This document shows positions 13,311-24,800 of a stretch of 64,000 nt of DNA, piece by piece. Source of the stretch: Niebla homalea. Lineage: Eukaryota; Ascomycota; Lecanoromycetes; Lecanorales; Ramalinaceae. The notes beneath the pieces were generated by a model. That model saw nothing but the letters and a program-made list of their open reading frames with translations, ran no database searches and was not told the DNA's origin. A program made the translations under genes and the position numbers. Location of the stretch: NCBI GenBank assembly GCA_019925105.1, contig JAHGAU010000033.1, positions 372,001 through 436,000 on the forward strand, given 5' to 3'. Numbering within the stretch: position 1 is the stretch's first letter; every line of letters begins with the position of its first letter.

Positions 13311-15551
13311 TTCAATTAAGCTTATAATATATAACCTTAAGAAAAAGGATAACGGTAATTATTTTTAACGTTATAAAAGAAAATATTGATTATAAATTAA
13401 GGAAAATCAAAACCCTGAAAAAAGGGTCCGATTTTAAATATTAAATACGTTATATAAATAAAAAGGTAAATTAAGCTTTTATATTTAAAGATAAAAAAAA
13501 AGGAAAATATATTACTTAATAAAGAAAAATTAAAAGGATCTTAGGATAATAATGATTTTATTACGGAAGACATATATTCTATATATTAAATTCTCGCTTA
13601 TTATTATTATATTAAATATATATTAAAGTACTTATTAAGGAATAAACTTTTTATTTATTTTAAAGGTAATTATTAGAAATTAAAGGGAATAAACTTAGAT
13701 ACTTTTAAGGCCTTTTTATTAAATTAACGGATTTAATCCGTCAATAATTATTATGTATAAACTTAATACTTATAATTATTAGCTTTACCGCAGTAAAGAG
13801 TACGTACCTTAAAAGCCTTATTTTTAAGGTATATTAATATATTATAGGTATAATTTAAAATCACCCGTAATAAACTTTTATATAAATAACGGGTAACCTA
13901 TTATAATCGTTAATTATAATATTATATTCTCTTAAATTCTAGATTTAAATTTTAAAATCCAGAGATTACTTAAGTTAATTCCGGTTATAAATATTAATAA
14001 TTTTAAATTAATTATTAATAAATTTATAATATTTAATTTATTAATTTTAAGAAAGAAAAATACGATATTTATCTTAAGAAAAATCATAATTAAAATTTAT
14101 TTAATACGTGATTTATTTATTAATATTTTAATTACTACCGATATGATAATTCTTAATAAAATAATAATCGATGTAATAATTAAAAATATATTATTAATAC
14201 TTATAAAAATATAAGTATTAAGGTAATTATTTTTATAAAGTAAATAATGTAACTTTAACCTATAACTTACGTAAAGTAATAAATTAAATTTTAACTTATA
14301 ATACGGTATAAGTATTAATTATATATTAGAAAAAAGAGACTTTAAAAGAATTATTTAAGTTTTAGGATTTTGTTTTTAAACCGTAATTAATATTATTTTA
14401 TAATCTTAGATTTTAAGGTAATATAGTTACGTATATCGTTAACTTCAAAATATTAGTTGTTTAAATTAAAAACGATATTAATTAAAAAGTTAACTTATTA
14501 CGTAAAGTAAAACTTAAAATTTTATATAATTTACCCCCGTAATTTTATTATATAATAATCTTAAGTTTATTAATATTACTTATTACTTACGGATAAAAAA
14601 CTTAAAAATCTAAGTTATAAATATATAAAGCTACCTTAATAATAATATTAATCTTTAAATTTATTAAAAAGTTTTTATAACTTTAAGTTATTTAAAGATT
14701 TACTTAAATTAATTATTATAAATTAATAATTATAAAGAATAAATTTTATCTAATAGCGTTCAGATTTACGTTTATAATAAGAATATATAAGTTTACTTGA
14801 ATAATATCGTTAAAGAATTTAATAGTATTTTTAAAGATAATAATATTATAGTTAATATTTTAAAAAATTAATATATACTTATTAATTTTCAATTTAATAT
14901 AATTATTAAACTTAAAAGAATATATAAAATTAAACGTAAATATTAAAAGATTATTAATTAAGCTTTTAATAAAAACATATATAATAAAGGTAAATTATAT
15001 TAACTTATATAATTTACGGAATTTTTATATTTTATGTTTATTATTTAATATGATACTTTAAACGGACGTAAAGGCCATATTATAATTAATGAAATTATAA
15101 TATCCGATTTATAACCGTTATTATTATAATAATAATAGGAAATAATTTCTTTAATTATAAGTTATAAATATATTATTATAATTAATACCCGCGGTTATGT
15201 TTATTAATTTCTTATACGTAGATCTGATTAATATAAACTTTATATTGTCTTTTATAAAAATTAAAAGGAATCTTTATTTATATTAATAAGCTTTAAAAAT
15301 AATCTTTTATATATATAAAAATAAATAGATAATATATTACGTTTAATATAAGATTTTACGTTAATATTTATAAATAATATAATTATTTTTAATTATTTAT
15401 TAAAGGAGTATATTATTTATTTACGTTAAGTCTTTCAGATTTTTAAAGATAAATATATAAACCGTTTATTAATAAAATTATTTATCGGTTATTTTACGAT
15501 TAAGTTCCTTAATTAACGAATTAATTTTTTAAGGATATTTATATTTAATAA

Positions 15552-15884
15552 TAAAATTAAGGCTATTTAAAACCTTAAATTTCCCGACTTATTAAGAAAC
15601 CTTAAAGTCTTCCTTAATCTTATAAATTAATTATATACCGGAATAAAAAATTATACTTAACGTATTACCTTACTTTAAATATATAAAACTTTTTTACTAT
15701 AAATTTAAGAAAAATAGATCCAGAATATACTAATTTACGCCGTAAATAAAGAATATCTTAAATTAAGTTTATATTTACTTAAAAAGAGGATTATGCTTTT
15801 AAGGATTTAAAAAAGGCGTTTTTAAAACCGTTATTTTTCATATACTATAATCCTAATCGACCGTTATTTATTAGTATTAATATA
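15552..15884 (+). pseudogene. Gypsy family 2: RT connection and RNase H start
   Basis: The frame at 15552-15670 reads like KIKAI-NLKFP-LLRNLKVFLNLIN, the decayed form of the Gypsy stretch that links RT to RNase H (typical form: AI..WP.P....VQSFLGF.NYYR.FI). About 130 bp on, 15795-15884 reads AFKDLKKAFLKPLFFIYYNP followed by NRPLFISIN. This matches the usual AF..LK.AFT.APVL..FDP..P..vetDAS that opens RNase H. Both blocks in the right order and spacing make the Gypsy call solid despite stops. Confidence 0.75.
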
Positions 15885-16994
15885 TTGAAAAAATTAAATA
15901 TTATAATTATAATATATTATATTAAGGATAATCCGTTACTTTATAGTATTACGGAGATTAATAATTTATTAAAAATTATACGTAATAAAATATAATTAAT
16001 AATGTTCCTTAATAAAAGCTTAAATATAACCAAAAAATCTATTAACTTATAGAACTAAAAACCTCGGGTGTAGTCTGGGTCGTACGTAAAATTAAATATT
16101 TAATTAAAGTAAATTCTTATAAGTTTAATTATATAATCTTTATAAATTATAATATAATTATTAACATCTTTATATAAATAAATTTAAAGACCTTTATAAT
16201 TAATAAGTTTAATTTCCGTTTAATTTATACGTTATAATATTTATTAATATTCGACATTTTATTACGTTATAAGTCGGATTTATTAAATATTATTCTTAAC
16301 GTATTTTTACGATTAATTAATAATATATAAAGTTTATTTATGAAAAAATTAGAACTTTTAATAATATAAATAATAATAAATTAATTATTCTTTATTATAT
16401 TTATATTTTAAATTAATATAAAAAGTAAATTAAAAAAAAATATATAAAAAATAAAATATAAATAAAATTATAGAAAGTCTTAATAATTAAAAAGGAGTTA
16501 AATTTATAAAATATAAAATTTAAATTGCGCTTTATATTAAAGGGCGGCGTTATTTATAACTTAAAATCCGTTAATTATTTATTACGATTATATATATTTA
16601 ATAAACTTAGAAATTTTTTTTTTAATAAATACATAATAATTTATTATATAATAACTTTAATTAACCCTATAATAAATTAATAAACTTAATATATTTATTT
16701 AGGTTAAGTAAATAGCTACGGAAACATATTATATATTATTTTAAGTATAATTTAAATTAAAATAAAAAATATATACTTTATAAATCGCTTTAATTAATTT
16801 TAAGCTTATTAATTATTTTCTATATAATTTATATAAACTTTATTATTATTTTATTAAATTAATATAATTACGATATATTCTTTATTATTAGCGATAGGTT
16901 CTTCAAACGGGTACTTTTATTCCCCGGTAATATTAAGTTTAAGGTTAATAATTAAGTAAAATTATTATTAACCGAATTAATGAAATAAAAATAA

Positions 16995-17260
16995 GGAGTT
17001 CCCTTTAATATTATGTTAAATAGAGATCGTAATTTATTTCTATATTTTAGAAATTTATATTTAAAGAAATAAATACTTATATTCTTACGTTTAACGTATA
17101 TTACCTTTAAATTAATAAGTAATTAAAACGGATTAATTAAATAGTTAAGATCGTATTATATTACTTTATAACTCCGATCCGTATTTAAATTATAATTAAA
17201 TAGATCTTATTTTATATATTTAAGATATCTTAAATAATTTAAAGTCTATATTAATTAAAT
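16995..17260 (+). pseudogene. Gypsy family 2: integrase core remnant
   Basis: The frame starting at 16995 reads GVPFNIMLNRDRNLFLYF, the RIP-decayed form of G.P..IVSDRD..F.S.F. Then comes a stretch equivalent to LSTAYHPQTDGQTERVNQ (about 17090-17150, now LRLTYITFKL and so on). These are the second Asp and the Glu-containing part of the D,D-35-E integrase core. Several catalytic codons have been changed by C-to-T or G-to-A, for example S-D-R to N-R, so the enzyme is dead. Confidence 0.75.
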
Positions 17261-17910
17261 TTACTGTAAATGAAATTTATTATAATATAAATATTTATAA
17301 TCCCTTAAAACTTTTAATAACTTTTTCAATTCTTAAGTATAATATACTTTAATTATAAAACGTAAAAAGGCTTAAAACGTATTAAAATTTACGTAAATAA
17401 TAATCAAATTCCGGTATAATTAAAGTTATAAGTTAATTTAAATTATTTAAATTATTTAAAGTTATATTATGGATATAATATAATTAATATTGAAAATCAT
17501 GAGTTATATTAATTACGTATTAAACTTTTTATTATTATTAAGAAAATTAATTATTTTATATATAAATTTAAATTATTTATTAATATATAAATAACGTTGA
17601 TTATTTTAATTAATATACTTAAGTTAATTAATAACTTAATAAAAGATCCTTTTAATTAATAGCTTAACCGTAACGTACCGCTTATATTTAAAGTAAATTT
17701 TAAGAATAAAAAAAAGTATATTACTAAAAAAATAATTTATAAAACAAAAGAATATATTTAATTAAATAAGCTACTTAAAATATAAAATATAATAGTAAGC
17801 TTCCGTTATTAGAATTTTACCCAGACTTATTACGTGAATTCTATATTACGCATCTTAAATTCAATAACGTTATTATTATCCGCCGTAATAGATTTTATAT
17901 TATTTTATTG

Positions 17911-18012
17911 CGATTACTAACGCCTACCGAAGTAACACCCTTATCGTCCACCGGCACTCCTCGTACGCTCCGCCCCAAGCGTGGTCGCGGCCGCCCCCGC
18001 AAAATTGGGTGA
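17911..18012 (+). pseudogene. Gypsy family 2: readable C-terminus with AT-hook
   Basis: Thirty-three codons are open up to the TGA at 18010-18012, ending in KRGRGRPRKIG. The GRGRPRK core is a classical AT-hook, a minor-groove DNA-binding motif. In this position it could tether the integrase or pre-integration complex to AT-rich chromatin; that role is inference. The stretch is GC-rich with normal CA and TG content. The sequence just upstream (before about 17.9 kb) is saturated with RIP changes, so the mutational boundary falls inside the gene. Confidence 0.7.
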
Positions 18013-18047
18013 TCGCATCATTGGGCATTAATATTTACATTGGTATA

Positions 18048-18249
18048 TTGGGGTGAACGCCACTGTAAGCAGTGGCCTTTTTTCTTTTAGTGGCATTTAT
18101 TATGTATATACATAGCATGGGGGATACGCGGGAGTATTCATAGGTGTAGGACACTCTTATACGTAGAGGACAGATAATCCTTAGGATCCTATTTGCATTC
18201 AGGTAGAATCATCATTGATATATTATCACACTTTTTGGTCTATACACCA
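18048..18249 (+). repeat. Polypurine tract and 3' LTR of Gypsy family 2
   Basis: A GGGG run at 18050-18053 directly precedes TGAACGCC at 18054. The block ends TACACCA at 18249, giving an LTR-like unit of about 196 bp with TG...CA ends. Near its start is a perfect hairpin (18059-18076: GCCACTG, loop TAAG, CAGTGGC), a common position for folded LTR ends. LINE sequence begins at 18250. The assignment rests on position after the polyprotein stop, since no second copy of this LTR is visible in the window. Confidence 0.6.
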
Positions 18250-19861
18250 ATATAACTATTATATTATATAACTTTAAACTCTTGATTATATAGATAAGTT
18301 TATTTTTATATAATGTAAATCAAGTATTATACGTTCTTATTTATTATAAATAAACTTTATAAGCCTATTTAAACTTGAAATAATTTATATAGATAAATGT
18401 ATCATAAATTTAAAAAGTAAATATTATCAAGGAAACTTTTTATTTAAACAATTTACTTTAATTTTATTAACTTTTTAAATTAATAAATTATTAAAGAAAA
18501 GGTATAAAACCAGAAAAATAAATGATTTTTAAAATATTCCGGTTATTATTAACTTTATTAAGCTTATCATTTAACTTAAATTAATTAATATTACCCGGTT
18601 ATTTAAGAAGCTTTCTATTTAATTTATAAAAAAGAGTAATATCTTTTAATTTTATAAGTTATAAAGTAATTTTTAATGATTTATTTTATTAAAAGCTTTA
18701 ACGATATTTAAGGAAAAGAGACTGATTACCTATATACTTTTTTTATATATATCCATTTATTAATTGAGGAAAAGCCCGTATTCTTCTATGTAATTATTAA
18801 GGATCTTTATAATTACCGTTTTTAAGGCTTTCCTTAACGTATAAAGGAATTTAATTAACTTATAAGTTTTTACTTTTAAGTAATCCGGTTTAATTAATTT
18901 CTTAAGGATAATCGTTTCAATTTCCTTAGACTTATAAGGGTAATAATTGACCTAAAAGTAAACTTAAAATAAATAAATAAAAACCTTCTTAAATAATAAT
19001 ATTATTATTAATAAGAACCTATTCGGAATTTTATTTAATTTAAGGGTTTTATCCTTCTTTGGTTTATTAATCGCCTTAATTATTATCTTTAAAGTTACCT
19101 CCTTAATAATTAACGGATTGGGATATATAACTTTTTTAACATCCGTTAAATCAGTATTTAATAAAGGAGGGAAGAAAGCCCTTTTAAGGGTTTCGACTTT
19201 GCTGTTAAAAGTATTAATTATTATATTATTGGGCCTTTTGAAAAGCAAAAATTTAAGGATAGATTTAAGCTTTTTATTTTATTCCTTATTATATTTTATT
19301 AATTTTTATATTTGGGGGGAAACGGTTAAGTCGTAAACTAGTAATTAAAAGTATATTTACTTAATTTTTAATTTTCTTAATGATCCTTTCCTTCTCCTTT
19401 TAAGCTTCCTTTAACTATATAAATAGCTTTTAATTCCTATGTTTAATAGCTTATCTAATTAACGTTTTTACTTTTATAATTATTATTATATATTCTTTGT
19501 TTTAGTAAGTCTTAACTCGTTAAGACAGTTTCGTTATCAAGATTATTATACTAATTACTTTATTTAACGCTCTTATATTACTTACTTTATAGAAAGCTTA
19601 ATTTAACCCTTATTGTTTAGCCGGTGAAGCTTTATTAACCGCTTTATTACCTCCTTTACCTTTATATATACTTTAACTTCCTTAACCGTCTTTTATGCCT
19701 TTCTTATTAAAGTTAATAACGTTATATCAACCGATTAATTTAAGATTATTTATATTAATATATAATTTAAGCTATATTTTAAGTCTTTTCGTAATTTATA
19801 CGTTATTATTACGTTAAAGATCTTTTCCGTACCAAACGTTAGGTCGATTAAATTTATTATA
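18250..19861 (-). mobile_element. LINE copy 7, ORF2 fragment
   Basis: Starting at 18250 the sequence is colinear with copy 5 from about 53645 to 55300, the RT-containing half of ORF2 on the minus strand. Its 3' part would lie left of Gypsy family 2, which interrupts it. It is less uniformly mutated than its neighbours: CA and TG occur several times in 18265-18480. It contains the readable RT segment 18964-19248. At about 19845-19875 it switches to another part of the LINE, so its 5' part is missing. Confidence 0.75.
18964..19248 (-). pseudogene. LINE ORF2 fragment: start of reverse transcriptase domain
   Basis: Ninety-four codons are open in the true ORF2 frame. The frame includes INTFNSKVETLKRAFFPPLL, then NKPKKDKTLKLNKIPNRFLL. 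These are the RIP-decayed forms of the FNGKI.A.K.AFFPP and NKLPKDKAPGPD.IPN.FL blocks that open LINE reverse transcriptases. Matching segments are seen in copy 2 (27685-27933, plus strand), copy 3 (41970-42014, with KDKAPGPNKILNR intact) and copy 5 (minus strand, about 54471-54535, KKDKAPGLNRILNR). It is a fragment by position: the catalytic F-A-D-D block is not in this frame. The ATG at the start of the open stretch is accidental. Confidence 0.75.
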
Positions 19862-20964
19862 ACGTAATTTATAGGGCGATTGCTTTTATTTTTATTTCTA
19901 TAAATTTTTTTGATTTCCGCCTTTTTTATACCGGGCGTAAGTTTATATAAATCTATATTAACCTTTTAGACGTAGATTAGATTAATTTTCTTCTTAATTT
20001 ACTTTAATTTTATTTTAATAAAGGGAATAAATATTTCGTTTTTACCCTTTTTTATCTGGGACTTCTTAAGGTTTAATTGAATCCGTTTATTCCCTATAGT
20101 CGTAATTAAATATATATCTTTCCTAGGTTTTATTTAAATAATTATTTAATTAAAAAATAACTTAATTAGCGGTATAAAGATTTCATATTTTAATATTGGG
20201 ACGGAAATTATTCTATATATACCGTTAATTACTTTTAAATACCGGTTTTAAACCTTTTATAACTATGAAATAAGCCTTTTCTTATATTTAAGGGTGTTTT
20301 TAAAAGTATATTAAGTAGCCGTTATATATATTATAATTAGCTTTATTATCATTTAATAAACGGTCTTAGCTTTCTATAAAGTAATAGCTTACGTTAACGT
20401 TATAAAATATATAAGGTTTTTTTCCTAGGTAATTTTTCTAAACCCTTTCTTATATAATCCGTTTAATTAAATTTTTTATTAAGTTAAAGGTTAAGAATTT
20501 TAATATTAACTTCCGATTTTATTATAATTTTTACACAAATTTACGGTAATTATTATATTATATAACCTCGGGCTTTTAATTATAGAAATAAGTTTAAATT
20601 TATATAATATAAACTAGGCTTTATATATTCTTACTCATCGTAAATAGACTTTATAACTTTATTTTAACTTTAAATAATTTATATAAATAAAAGTATTAGA
20701 AATTAATATGTAAATATTATTAGTGAAACCCCTAACTTATATTTTCTATTTTAACTTACTTAAATCTTTAATTAACGGATTATTAAAGAATAAAAACAGA
20801 ATAAGGGAAATAAGTAACTTTTAAGGGTTCTTAATTATAATAAGCCTTATTAAGCTTATTTTTTATTTTACATTAATCAACTTTATTTAATTATTTGAAA
20901 AGCTTTTATTTACTTTATAAAAAAGGATAATATCCTTTTTTTATAGGTTATAAAATAATCTTTA

Positions 20965-21129
20965 TGTCAGGGAAAAAGACGAAGTGCAGGTATTGAGGGT
21001 GGAGTGGTAACTGCCTCGATTGCAAATATGGACGGTATTGCTACTTATGTAGGTGCGCGCCAAGCATACATAGCCCTAAGCCCCTGCGCTATGCCTATTA
21101 TGGTGTGCCTGCGCTGCTTGCACGTAACA
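20965..21129. repeat. Solo LTR, 165 bp, not RIP-mutated
   Basis: A GC-rich island that begins TGTCAGGG and ends CGTAACA, so it has TG...CA ends with inverted TGT/ACA tips. It is flanked by the 5-bp duplication CTTTA (20960-20964 and 21130-21134), and the LINE reads across cleanly when it is removed. TG...CA ends plus a 5-bp duplication indicate an LTR left after recombination between the two LTRs of a retrotransposon. It resembles neither of the other LTRs in this window. CA and TG are frequent, so it either inserted after the host LINE was mutated or was too short to be attacked. Confidence 0.65.
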
Positions 21130-21800
21130 CTTTAATAGTTTATTTTATTAAAGGCTTTTAGAATGTTTAAAGAAAGAAAACTTATAATATACTTTTTCCT
21201 ATAGTTTCATATTATATATATGCCGTTAATTAAATTCTTAAGGGCGATTTTTATTAATTATTTTTACCTTATATTTATTTATCAATCGGGGAGGAACCTA
21301 TATTTTTTACGTAATTATTAAGGGGTTTTATAATTACCGTTTTAAGGACTTTCCTTAATATATAAAGGAGCGCGATTAAGAATAATCTAGTTTAACCGGT
21401 TTCTTAAGGATTATCGTTTTAATTTCCTTAAACTTATAAAGGTAATAATTAATATTAAGGTAAACTTAGAATAAATAAGTGAAAACCTCTTTAAATTATG
21501 TTATTATTATAAATAAAAACCTATTTAAGATTGCGTTTAATTTAAAGGTTTTATTTTTCTTTAATTTATTAATTACCTTAATTATTATCTTTTAAGTTAT
21601 AATTTTACTTACCGTTATTAAGTCCGGGTACGGAATACTCTTAATATTAAATAGATTAACGTCCAGCGGGGGGGGGGAACGCTTTTTAAAAGCTTTGATT
21701 TTACCGTTAAAGGTATTAATTACCGTATTATTAAGTTTTTGAAAAGGCGGAAACTTAAAAATAAATTTAAGTTTTTTACTTTACTCTTTATTATACTTCG

Positions 21801-22169
21801 TACTCCCCCAACCGGTACGGGATAAGTACGGGACCGGGAAATGCCAAGATACCGTATTACTATGTATTGTATATAAATAATAATATATACCTTAAAATAC
21901 CCCAAAATTAATTTAAAAAAATCCAAAAATTCGATATTGAAAGTGAATATTTCTCCTAAATAGGCTTAGCGGCTCGCTCAATATTAAAAATAATATACTT
22001 TTTAATGAAAAAAAGGATAATATTTTTGCCACCGGGATCTTGGCATTTCCCGGTCCCATACCGGCGGGATAGGGACGGTACGGGAACGGGAATTACCCTT
22101 ATACCGTACCGGCCGGTATGGGAAGACCATAATTAAATCCCGTCCCATGCCGTCCCGGTTGGGGGAGTA
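21801..22169. mobile_element. hAT-type MITE, 369 bp
   Basis: Terminal inverted repeats TACTCCCCCAACCGG and CCGGTTGGGGGAGTA are flanked by the 8-bp duplication ATACTTCG (21793-21800 and 22170-22177), the target size of hAT transposases. The ends are GC-rich subterminal repeats (GGTACGGG-like, CCACCGGGATCTTGGCAT). The middle (about 21865-22015) is AT-rich with no coding capacity. The motif around GCCACCGGGATCTT is shared with the element at 27180-27682, so the two belong to related groups. It must have been moved by a transposase encoded elsewhere. Confidence 0.85.
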
Positions 22170-22541
22170 ATACTTCGTTAACTTTTAAATACTATAAAAG
22201 GAAACGGTTAAGTTATATATTATTACATGAAAGTATATTTACTTAATCCTCCTAATAGTTTTCTTTTTCTCCTCTTAAGCTTGCTTTAACTATATAAGTG
22301 TCTTTTAATTTTTATATTTAATAATTTATTTAATTAACGTCTTTAATTTTATAATTATTTATATTTATGTTTTATTTTAATAAATCTTAACTCTTTAAGA
22401 CGGTTTTATTATTAAAACCGTTATATTAATCACTTTATTTAACGTTTTTATTACTCGTTTTATAAAGACGTTAATCTGGTCCTTATTATTTAACTAAAGG
22501 AGCTCTATTAATTAAGCTACCGTTTCCTCCGTTTTTATATA

Positions 22542-22672
22542 TACTCCGGGAAGCGGGACGGGATGGGACGGGATTTAGCAATATATATCCTATCCCGTAT
22601 GGGATAAAATAAGGTTATGTCTTATTCTATCCTATCCTTATCCCCCCAGGATAAGATAAAGATATATTAAGT
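22542..22672. repeat. One terminal repeat of a hAT-like element
   Basis: It starts TACTCCGGGAAGCGGGACGG, identical to the left end of the complete element at 27180-27682, and continues with the same GGGATGGGACGG subterminal repeats. An opposite end (CCCGGAGTA) with a matching duplication of TTTATATA was not found for this unit. Only one end is present in the window, or the other has been lost. Confidence 0.65.
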
Positions 22673-22759
22673 TCTTAATATTTATTATTAAAATATTATT
22701 TAATAAATATTAAATCTAATTAAAGTTAAGGAAAGAATTATTTGTTAATTATATTCTTT

Positions 22760-23061
22760 AAAGATTACAATAAGTACAATAATAATTATAATAATTCTTA
22801 TAACCATAATCTTAACTATTTATATGTTTATATTAACGTTAATATTAATATTAATATTTTCCCCTTAAGTATTTATAATATCCGTATAAATATTATCATT
22901 ATTATTATTAATATCTTTATTACTCCCGTTATTACTATTATTATTATCACTGTTATTATTACCGCTATTATTATAATAAGGTTTATTACCGCTATTGTTA
23001 TTACTATTATTACTATTATTACCACTATTACTATTACGTAAAGTACCCCAACTATTAACAC
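22760..23061 (-). repeat. Trinucleotide-rich low-complexity tract (N/S/G-rich on minus strand)
   Basis: Runs of ATT, ACT and GTTATT units. Read on the minus strand, the frame gives NNSNSGNNSNSNNNSGNK followed by further N/S repeats. The other frames give runs of I/T/V with open stretches that look like ORFs but are only by-products of the repeat. Polar low-complexity tracts occur in gag proteins and in host regulatory proteins alike, so no function is assigned. Confidence 0.55.
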
Positions 23062-24579
23062 CCCTAGATTTACCGCCCCGGGTTTTATTATCCCTGGATT
23101 TATTTCCGCGTTTAAATTAATAAGTTAAACCGCTTAACGGTTATATATTTATAAGTAATAACGTAAAGCTCGGTTAACTTATAAACGTAAAAAGGGAAAT
23201 TATTAACTTATATTATTACCTTAATTAATTAATTATCTTTAATCTAATTAATAACGTATTTAACGTAAATATAAATAAAATTATATAATTTTAACGTAAA
23301 ATTAATAAAGTATAAGGAATTACATTAATAATTTTATATTTAAAATAAGAAATAAAATATACCTTTATTATTTCTCGGATTATATAAATAATTATTTATT
23401 AAAACCGGAAATCGTTTTTATTAATTTAATTAGAAGTTATCTCTTTATATAAATATACGATTAATATAAAAAGAAGTTAAGGTTTAATTAACTTTAAATA
23501 ACGCTTAATTTTACGTAATATTTTTATTGAATTAATTATATTAACCTTAATAATTATAATAATAAAAATTTATTCTTTAATTATATTCTCTATTTATTCT
23601 TAATAATAAATTTTTATATTATATACTTATTATAATAAATAATTAAGCTTTCTTTTTAATTAATCTCTCAATAATTTCTTTAATACGGGTTATTATATAC
23701 GGTTTAATATACGTATAATAATATAAGAATAATATTTATTAATTATTTAATAAAAAAAACGATATACAGAATAAATATTAAATAAATATAAAATATAAGT
23801 ATAATTAAATATAAAGTAAATGATTTTTAAAGTAAAATTATTAATTAATATGGATTTATAGTAAATCTTAGAACCGTTAAGACTAATGCTTATTTAAGCT
23901 TAACGTTAAAAAAGTAAATATTTTAATTTCATTTAAAAAAAAGCTAAATAATATAAAGTAATAAATATTATATTACTATTACTTAATATTTTAATTAATA
24001 ACCTTTTTACTTATTCTTCTGATAATTAAAATTATTAAATATAATATTATTTAATCCTTACGGGGCTTATATAACGTTAACCTTAATTTTAATTAACTTA
24101 ATAAAAAGGGTTCGGAATACTTTAACAACTCGGTAATATACGTAATATATATTATTTTAACAATATTAACATTTTAACCCGTAATCGGATTATTTATATT
24201 AATCTTTATAATAATTAAAATATAATTTTTATATAGATTCCTAGCCCCGGAATTTAGCCTTAAAAAATTTAGTAAATTGGGTTTAATATAGATTTTATTT
24301 ATTAATATATTTATTAAAATTTTAAATTTTTAATTCCTAATTTCTTATTTTTCTTTTATTATTAAGTAACTTGTTAAGTAATATTTTATCTTAATACCTT
24401 TATAACATTATCGTTTTAAGTTTTATAATTATAAATTACATTAAGAACTTTAGATTTTTTAGTAGATTTCTTATTTAAAGTAAAATCCGAAGAAAGTAAT
24501 CGTTATATATAAAAAGCTTTAAAAATTTAAAGCTTAAACGCTTTTTTCATATATATTAATTATTTAAAGGATAAATCTC

Positions 24580-24800
24580 TTACGATTAACGATATTACTT
24601 TTTAAGATAATACATTTTATAAATTATATAATAAAAAGCTTAATCCGTAAGTAAAACTTAAGCTAAAAGAAGAGCTTTTATAAAATAAATTTCTTATAAT
24701 TAAGGATATTATTCTTGAAGATAATTTATTTTATAAGTTATATAATAAAAAGTTTAATCTGTAAAGGAAACGTAAAGCAGAAAAAAAGCTTTTATAAAAC
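24580..24800 (+). repeat. Two-unit degenerate direct repeat, about 35 codons per unit
   Basis: Two adjacent units of about 107 bp in the same frame both contain a block like DNTFYKLYNKKLNP (second copy DNLFYKLYNKKFNL), preceded by I-DI and followed by a K/E-rich stretch. They differ by more than RIP-type changes, so the duplication predates the mutation of this region. The preserved frame suggests it was once coding on the plus strand. Confidence 0.5.

Larger units (their letters stand above)
13311..18012 (+). pseudogene. Ty3/Gypsy family 2 polyprotein, 5'-truncated by the window, RIP-degraded
   Basis: A plus-strand Gypsy polyprotein read through many RIP stops. The order of recognisable blocks is RT-connection (about 15552-15670), the start of RNase H (about 15795-15884), integrase core (about 16995-17260) and a C-terminal AT-hook (17911-18009) ending in TGA at 18010-18012. 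This RT, RNase H, integrase order is that of Ty3/Gypsy, not Copia. The part before 15.5 kb should hold gag, protease and the RT core, but I could not make out their motifs. The 5' LTR is not in view; it probably lies left of the window, beyond the LINE that starts at 13310. An intact element would copy itself through RNA and insert with its own integrase; this one cannot. Confidence 0.75.
19862..22541 (-). mobile_element. LINE copy 8, ORF2 fragment
   Basis: Colinear with copy 5 from about 52965 to 55110 (minus strand), after removing the solo LTR at 20965-21129 and the MITE at 21801-22169. It contains the degraded form of the RT block at about 21531-21587. The left edge is a switch point with LINE copy 7 (about 19845-19875). 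The right edge is the terminal repeat that starts at 22542; the expected LINE continuation (as at 19677 onward) is not found later in the window. Confidence 0.7.

Noticed and set aside
18059..18076. GC hairpin as a bacterial-type terminator
   Set aside because: There is no bacterial context. The hairpin lies at the start of the Gypsy LTR and is followed by T-rich sequence by chance.
22742..23061. Overlapping open stretches on both strands (I/T/V-rich) as two small genes
   Set aside because: Both are frames of the same trinucleotide-rich tract; the composition explains the lack of stops.
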